NCBI GenBank assembly: GCA_900545125.1
Contig: UQXS01000089.1
Coordinates: forward strand, 1 to 9,413
Direction: 5' to 3'
From: an uncultured Ruminococcus sp.
GTDB lineage: Bacteria > Bacillota > Clostridia > Oscillospirales > Ruminococcaceae
Length of the DNA stretch: 9,413 nucleotides
The translations under genes were made by a program, and so were the position numbers. This document shows positions 4,653-9,413 of this stretch, one piece after another. Every line of letters starts with the position of its first letter. The first letter of the stretch is position 1. The notes beneath the pieces are model-generated. The model searched no databases and was not told the origin of the DNA. It saw nothing but the letters and a program-made list of their open reading frames with translations.

Positions 4653-6083
4653 ATGGACAAATACAAAAAGCTTGCATTCAATACCTTTATCTTCGCTATC
4701 GGAAACTTCGGTTCAAAATTTCTTGTAATTCTCCTAACCAGACTTTACACAAACAATATCAGCCCGGCAGACAGCAGCACCAAGGAACTCCTCGAAATAA
4801 CTGCGAATTTCCTGCTGCCTATTTTTACCTTCTCCATGACCGAAGCAATCATACGTTACGGACTTGACAACAAATATGATAAGGGACAGGTCTTTACCAC
4901 TGCCAGCGTTCTCAACAGCGCAGGACTCCTGCTGATGCTTGTTTTTGCGCCACTGCTGAAACTCGTCAGTTTCCTTGACTTCATAGACGGCTACACCATA
5001 CTTCTCCTCATCTACGTCTGTACTTCTGCGTTCCGGTCGCTGTGTTCCCAGTTTGTACGGGCAAAGGGGATGGTCAAACTCTTCTCCCTCGACGGAATTC
5101 TGGCAACACTCACTCTTTTCATCTTCAACATCGTTTTCATATCACACCTGCACTGGGGAGTCAAAGGCTTCATGCTCGCCGTTATTCTCTCCGATCTCTG
5201 CTCCGCTGTGTTCCTCTTTATCGTGGCAAAGCTGCACGTAAATCTTAACATCCGCTATTACAACAAAAAACTCGCTTCAAGCATGATGAAATTCGCCGTT
5301 CCGCTTATCCCGACCGTGGTTATGTGGGTCATAACCGGCTTCTCCGACCGTCTTTTCATCCGTTATATGCACAGTGACAGGGTTACGCTCGGCGAAAATG
5401 CTGCCGGAATCTACGGATATGCAACCAAAGTTCCTAACCTGATTTCCATGATCTCTTCTATCTTCTTTCAGGCATGGAATATGTCGGCTATTATGGAAAA
5501 CAACTCAAAGGACAGAAGTCAATTTTACGAGAAGGTCTACAGAGCCTATGAGGCTTTGCTGTTTATAGCTTCCGCTTTTCTGATCGCAGGAGTTCAGATA
5601 ATTACACCGTTCTTTGTAAGCGCAAAAAATTTCGGAGAATACGGCAGCGTGTATATCTACACCCCCGTTCTGATTATCGCTTCACTTTTCATGTGCCTTG
5701 ACCAGTTCCTCAGCAGCATCTATACCGCTACCAAGCACACTAAAAATTCATTCTGGACGAGTTTCGCCGCAAGCATGGCAAATATTGTTCTCAACTTCTG
5801 CCTTATCCCTGAATGGGGCATTCAGGGTGCCGCTATCGCAACTTTCATGAGCTACTACCTCTGCTTCTGGGCAAGAATAATTGATGCAAGATATTACGTT
5901 CCTTTCCGCTTCAACGGTCTTAATTCCATGCTCAATACCATCGCACTTATCCTGATGTGCTGGATGATTATTTCAAAACCGGCATTATATATCCTCTGGA
6001 TACTCATTTCCCTCGCTTTTGTTATCTGGAGCAATTACAAAGCTCTGCTGGAAACTGCAAAAAAACTCTTTAACAGAAGATAA
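4653..6083 (+). CDS. Polysaccharide/oligosaccharide flippase of the MATE-like (MOP) superfamily
   Basis: This 476-residue protein is hydrophobic along nearly its whole length, with about 12-14 membrane segments by eye. Such proteins move lipid-linked sugar units across the cytoplasmic membrane for envelope polysaccharide assembly. Family features are the N-terminal NTFIFAIGNFGSKFLVILLT (residues 10-29), YGYATKVPNLISMI (254-267) before FFQAW (271-275), and IPEWGIQGAAIATFMSYYL (385-403), typical of Wzx-like exporters with a C-terminal Polysacc_synt_C region. Length is normal. AGGATGTGA (4637-4645) matches the anti-Shine-Dalgarno at 8 of 9 bases and ends 7 nt before the ATG. It has its own promoter and terminator and no glycosyltransferase beside it, so it appears to be a stand-alone gene. 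That leaves its substrate unknown. MurJ, the peptidoglycan flippase, belongs to the same superfamily, but I do not see grounds to call it MurJ. Confidence 0.88.
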   Translation: MDKYKKLAFNTFIFAIGNFGSKFLVILLTRLYTNNISPADSSTKELLEITANFLLPIFTFSMTEAIIRYGLDNKYDKGQVFTTASVLNSAGLLLMLVFAPLLKLVSFLDFIDGYTILLLIYVCTSAFRSLCSQFVRAKGMVKLFSLDGILATLTLFIFNIVFISHLHWGVKGFMLAVILSDLCSAVFLFIVAKLHVNLNIRYYNKKLASSMMKFAVPLIPTVVMWVITGFSDRLFIRYMHSDRVTLGENAAGIYGYATKVPNLISMISSIFFQAWNMSAIMENNSKDRSQFYEKVYRAYEALLFIASAFLIAGVQIITPFFVSAKNFGEYGSVYIYTPVLIIASLFMCLDQFLSSIYTATKHTKNSFWTSFAASMANIVLNFCLIPEWGIQGAAIATFMSYYLCFWARIIDARYYVPFRFNGLNSMLNTIALILMCWMIISKPALYILWILISLAFVIWSNYKALLETAKKLFNRR

Positions 6084-6102
6084 TATCAGAGCGTGTTCAC
6101 AT

Positions 6103-6141
6103 AAAAAGATCCTCCGTGATTGCTGCCGGAGGATCTTTTTT
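6103..6141. terminator. Bidirectional intrinsic terminator between flippase and Gld-like operon
   Basis: AAAAAGATCCTCCG (6103-6116) and CGGAGGATCTTTTT (6127-6140) form a perfect 14-bp stem around a 10-nt loop. The plus strand continues with TATTTATTTA. On the minus strand the stem itself ends in TTTTT followed by ATG. It ends the flippase transcript from the left and the Gld-like operon from the right. Confidence 0.88.
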
Positions 6142-6143
6142 AT

Positions 6144-6422
6144 TTATTTAAGTGCCTTTTCAAGCCATACATTGGCTATATCAAGCGCTTCGTAAAGACC
6201 GCATTCCTTTTCTGTATTCTTTACAAACGCTTTCATAGGATCGGATGTCTCGGTTGACATCTGTATTACCCTTACTTTTGATGCTGTCTTTATATTCTCC
6301 ACATCCTTGACGGCGAGGATCTGTATCCAGATCACATACGGATCAGACATATAACCGTAATAGATCTCATTTCCCTTTCTCACCAGAGGATAACCCTTAT
6401 ACATTAAAAAATTTTCGTTCAT
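6144..6422 (-). CDS. Small conserved-looking protein, last gene of the Gld-like operon
   Basis: This 92-residue soluble protein has no signal peptide or membrane segment. The N-terminal half reads as beta strands (MYKGYPLVRKGNEIYYGYMS, residues 7-26, then PYVIWIQILAVKDVE, 28-42, and KVRVIQMSTE, 49-58). The C-terminal half looks helical (EKECGLYEALDIANVWLEKA, 71-90). I do not recognise a named family. The strong ribosome binding site CGGAGGT (minus strand, 6428-6434) sits 5 nt before the ATG, and the gene starts 20 nt after the DUF4340 gene ends, so it is cotranscribed with it. A terminator follows at once. Its place suggests a cytoplasmic partner or regulator of the transporter, but only the context supports that. 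Confidence 0.85.
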   Translation of the reverse strand: MNENFLMYKGYPLVRKGNEIYYGYMSDPYVIWIQILAVKDVENIKTASKVRVIQMSTETSDPMKAFVKNTEKECGLYEALDIANVWLEKALK

Positions 6423-6442
6423 TATTTACCTCCGTCAAAATA

Positions 6443-7972
6443 TTATCTCCATGTTGTGATGAATTCTTCTCCTGTCTCAAGTCTGCCCACGTTCTCAATG
6501 AGTGTATCTATATACGCTCTGCTGCCAAAGAACCTGCATTCTCCGTTTACCGCCACAAGTACTGTCATCGGCGAATATTCGTAAAATTCAAATTTATAAT
6601 CCCTGTCAAGATAGCCGTCGGTATACTCCAGCGTCACTATCGGCTCTTCATCGGGAACAGTCTCTTCAAACGCCATATCCTCCGCATTAGCCGATATAAG
6701 GAATTTATAAAATAGTCTGAAACGCTCGTATTCTATTTCACTGCCGTTAAGCTTTGCCGTGAAATCTTCCGCAGAATCATTATTCTCCTTGTCAGGATCT
6801 ATGGGTGCAAGACTGAATACTTCTTTTTTGCCCGTATCAAGCGTAACCGTAAGATCGGTGATGTTCCATACCGTATTGCCGATCATGATCCTTGATGCAA
6901 TATCAACAGGCATTACCGTCATCCACGGTGCGTTATCCGCTGAAACTTCATAAATAACACTGCCGTTTTCAAACATCGCATAGCAGAACTGTCCGCTTTC
7001 TTCATCCGACTGCATCTTGCTCAGCAAAAGAACATAATCATTACCGTCGCTGCATTTCATTTCGGTACGGCAGAAAGGAACATCAAGACCAGCGCTTTTA
7101 ATGTCAGCATCCGTACAATGATAAGCGTAGATACTGCTTGCAGTAAGTCCGAACATACCGTGAGTTATCTTTGATGAGTTCTCAACGGCAAGATACGAGC
7201 TGACCGGCTCAACCATTTCATGAGTAGCAGACGTACCTCCTGCATTGCTGTCCGTACTTGTTTCACTCGGCTCAAGAACGATCCTGTAATCAAGATCTTC
7301 CCTCTCTACAATAAGACTTTCAACTATCGGCATATCATCTTCAGCCGGCGATGCAAGCATCGTCTTGCTGATAAAATCTTCAACCTTCTTATAATAATTT
7401 GCAACACGGCTGTTGTCAATCAAATAAACAGAATTGCTGCCCTCTACCATAAAATAGGATGTAGAAGTATCCACCGGATTTTTTATTCCCACGGAATACT
7501 TCACGGTCTTTCCCGATTCAAAGGTCATTTCTGCCGTTATCTCCGGATCTTCAAGACCGTACTTCGCAAAATCCGTACAGTTTTCGGTTATTATTCCTGC
7601 CGACTGCATTCCGTTGACATTATTTACAAGAGTAGCAACAAGTCCCGTATCCATGTCAAGATCTTCACAGCCCTTGATGTTATACTTCGCAGCAATCTCC
7701 TCTGTCGGCGGATCTGTCATGAAAATATCGTATTCGTCATCCGGATTCTTTACATGAACGGATACAACAGTCCCCTCTTTTTCTCCGTCGGAATCACCTA
7801 CAAGAATCACTCCGCTTCCCTCCGGAGCAGTCGTTGTTTCCACGGATGACTTATCTCCGCTGTCTGAGCTTTCGCTGTCAGACTTGTCAGTCAGCTTCAT
7901 GACAGCCAGTCCTCCGCCGAGAACAACAAGCACTCCGCCGAGAGCAATTATTCCCTTGACCTCTTTTTTCAT
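6443..7972 (-). CDS. DUF4340 domain-containing membrane-anchored protein
   Basis: This encodes 509 residues. Residues 7-25 are one membrane segment, followed by a Ser/Asp/Thr-rich linker (28-52), so the bulk should lie outside the cytoplasm. The DUF4340 signature is clear at 138-186: YGLEDPEITAEMTFESGKTV, then VGIKN, then SYFMVEGSNSVYLID. A second, weaker copy seems to lie at 294-344 (AGLDVPFCRTEMKCSDGNDY, then FCYAMFENGSVIYEVS). Proteins of this family sit beside GldG-like proteins in ABC-transporter operons, and their role there is not established. The ATG overlaps the GldG-like stop codon as ATGA, which implies translational coupling, and AAGGAG (minus strand, 7982-7987) lies 9 nt upstream. 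No frame break is seen. Domain and operon assignment are secure; function is not known. Confidence 0.88.
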   Translation of the reverse strand: MKKEVKGIIALGGVLVVLGGGLAVMKLTDKSDSESSDSGDKSSVETTTAPEGSGVILVGDSDGEKEGTVVSVHVKNPDDEYDIFMTDPPTEEIAAKYNIKGCEDLDMDTGLVATLVNNVNGMQSAGIITENCTDFAKYGLEDPEITAEMTFESGKTVKYSVGIKNPVDTSTSYFMVEGSNSVYLIDNSRVANYYKKVEDFISKTMLASPAEDDMPIVESLIVEREDLDYRIVLEPSETSTDSNAGGTSATHEMVEPVSSYLAVENSSKITHGMFGLTASSIYAYHCTDADIKSAGLDVPFCRTEMKCSDGNDYVLLLSKMQSDEESGQFCYAMFENGSVIYEVSADNAPWMTVMPVDIASRIMIGNTVWNITDLTVTLDTGKKEVFSLAPIDPDKENNDSAEDFTAKLNGSEIEYERFRLFYKFLISANAEDMAFEETVPDEEPIVTLEYTDGYLDRDYKFEFYEYSPMTVLVAVNGECRFFGSRAYIDTLIENVGRLETGEEFITTWR

Positions 7973-9413
7973 CGGTTTCTTCTCCTTATGAGTACAGCCA
8001 GACCTGCAAGCGCTACTCCTGCCGCAATGACAACTATTATAACCTTGATAACTGCTGACTCCTTGGATGTAGGCGCAATATAATTCTGCTGAAGTGCCTT
8101 TTCAGGAATAACAGCACTTACCTCTTTGCCGTTTGCAATATTCAGCATATTGAGTATAACGTTGGCATTGTTATAATTATTGTTTTGTACTATATATTCA
8201 TTATAGAACATCATGCTGCTTCCGAAAGCTATAACACGGCTCTTGTAAACGTCGAGGTCTACAGCGTGCTCTCTTGTTGAGATAACAGCAACATTTCTTG
8301 CTCCTGCCTGTTCGCTGTATTCAGCATCCTCGGAAAGCAGCTGGAGAATTCCGGAAGTCTCCGAAGATTTAAGAACCTCTGTTACCTTGTTCTGATTATT
8401 CTTTCCAAGTACCGTGACCTCCCTTGAGAAAGGAGCAATAATCGGCAGCGATTTATTGGGAACTTCACCAACCGACTCTGAATCACTGATATTAAGGAGA
8501 ATATTCTGGTATCCTGCCTGACCCATATAATTCTTTGAATCACCTATAAGCGTCTTTTCAATTCTGATGCTCCAGTCGGCAAGGAATTCGTCAAGATTTG
8601 GAGAATTGATATTCGTATAACACGGAATGAACACCAGGTTTTTTCCGTATTTTTCGTCATTGTAAAGAAAATCCTGGAGTTTTTTGATTCCATCCTCTGT
8701 AAAGTCATTCTGAGGCAAAGGAATAACTACCATATCATACTTTTCAGTGTCCAGCTCATCTGTTACAATATCAATATCAGTGCAGCTGTAGCCGTTTTTA
8801 CTGAGAAGTTCATTTTCAATGGAATCAACCAGCTCAGCATCGTCTGTTCTGAAAATATTCTGTCCGTTTGCCGTTTTAATTATGGCAACGTCAATGATAT
8901 TTGAATCCACAACATTCATAATATCTGATGTAAGGCGGCTCTCGCCTGCAAATACCAGCGAAAAAGTATTATTCTGCATTGCCGCTTCATCAACGGCAAG
9001 CATTCCGGTTATCTCGTCTGATGCGATGACCCTGACATTATCTCCGGATGCTACCACTATACTGTATGACGGTATCTCTCCGCCGCTGTAGTTAGCCTGA
9101 TACTCTGCTGCTGCATCGGGATCAACTTTCAGATCAGCGTATTTTACATTTACACTTCCCTTTCCGCTGCCCTGCTTTGAATACATTTCGTATTTTTCAA
9201 GTATAACGGGAATCATATCATACGGAACATCAACATTGCTGTTATAATTCGTGCCATAATACTGGTTCATCATCTGGAGCTGATAACTCAAGGCTGCAGA
9301 CTGATTTTCAGCCAGAGTATCAAAATTGCTCTTTGGCATGGTTACAAGAATATCAACATCCTTGTCCAGTTTTTCAAGAACGTCGATCGTCTCTTCACTG
9401 AGGTCGTATCTCT
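7969..9413 (-). CDS. GldG-like ABC-transporter auxiliary protein, 5' end outside the window
   Basis: The frame is open to the right edge: 480 residues are visible, beginning RYDLSEETIDVLEKLDKDVD, the typical opening of the soluble part of the GldG/ABC_transp_aux family. A Met at 9339 is internal to that motif and is not the start. The true start, with an N-terminal membrane segment, must lie beyond 9413. Other family features by visible residue are FAGESRLTSDIM (154-165), the core KNLVFIPCYTNINSPNLDEF (257-276), and RVIAFGSSMMFYNEYIV (392-408) before NVILNMLNI, the usual C-terminal block. A single C-terminal membrane segment (about 453-475) ends in RRRNR. In Bacteroidetes, GldF and GldG accompany the ATPase GldA; Firmicute relatives are known only as uncharacterised ABC-transporter partners. 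The ATPase and permease genes are expected to the right. Confidence 0.87.
   Translation of the reverse strand, partial: RYDLSEETIDVLEKLDKDVDILVTMPKSNFDTLAENQSAALSYQLQMMNQYYGTNYNSNVDVPYDMIPVILEKYEMYSKQGSGKGSVNVKYADLKVDPDAAAEYQANYSGGEIPSYSIVVASGDNVRVIASDEITGMLAVDEAAMQNNTFSLVFAGESRLTSDIMNVVDSNIIDVAIIKTANGQNIFRTDDAELVDSIENELLSKNGYSCTDIDIVTDELDTEKYDMVVIPLPQNDFTEDGIKKLQDFLYNDEKYGKNLVFIPCYTNINSPNLDEFLADWSIRIEKTLIGDSKNYMGQAGYQNILLNISDSESVGEVPNKSLPIIAPFSREVTVLGKNNQNKVTEVLKSSETSGILQLLSEDAEYSEQAGARNVAVISTREHAVDLDVYKSRVIAFGSSMMFYNEYIVQNNNYNNANVILNMLNIANGKEVSAVIPEKALQQNYIAPTSKESAVIKVIIVVIAAGVALAGLAVLIRRRNR

Noticed and set aside
7220..7849. Plus-strand ORF of 209 codons opposite the DUF4340 gene
   Set aside because: It is rich in Cys, His and Arg with no domain, and is antisense to a gene with clear DUF4340 motifs and operon placement.

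Overview
The window looks like chromosomal DNA of a low-to-moderate G+C Firmicute, most probably a gut Clostridia of the Ruminococcus/Oscillospiraceae type. This is inferred from the strong AGGAGG-type ribosome binding sites, near-consensus sigma-A promoters with 17-nt spacers, lipoproteins with Ser/Asp/Lys-rich linkers, a Thr/Pro-linked Big_2 protein, and a GldG-like/DUF4340 operon. I see no rRNA, tRNA, CRISPR array, insertion sequence or phage gene.

Layout, left to right. Positions 1-252 hold a promoter pointing left out of the window (about 11-39) and a promoter pointing right (196-224). The right-pointing promoter serves a secreted lipoprotein of unknown function (253-1107). About 200 bases follow, with a strong ribosome binding site, two candidate small ORFs and some hairpins. 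Then comes a CorC/HlyC-type membrane protein (CNNM + CBS pair + CorC_HlyC domains, 1305-2621). A bidirectional terminator separates it from a convergent XRE-family regulator (2662-2955, minus).

The regulator is divergent from a second lipoprotein, resembling the DUF4352 group (3096-3674). Their shared 140-bp spacer carries a perfect TTGACA-17-TATAAT promoter and four related half-sites, which suggests that the regulator controls both genes. A long bidirectional terminator follows, then a membrane-anchored Big_2 (Ig-like) protein on the minus strand (3724-4320). A 332-bp divergent spacer with two opposed promoters leads to a MATE-like polysaccharide flippase (4653-6083).

The right third is one minus-strand operon read from the right edge towards 6144: a GldG-like ABC-transporter auxiliary protein whose 5' end lies outside the window, a DUF4340 protein overlapping it by ATGA, and a small 92-residue protein with a strong ribosome binding site. 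The operon and the flippase share a bidirectional terminator. The ATPase and permease of the transporter would be expected just beyond the right edge.

Most of the proteins are envelope-related: two lipoproteins, a CorC-type membrane protein, a Big_2 surface protein, a flippase and a Gld-like transporter. The parts most worth a second look are the operator cluster at 3001-3080, the small ORFs at 1138-1291, and the unrecognised small protein at the end of the Gld-like operon.
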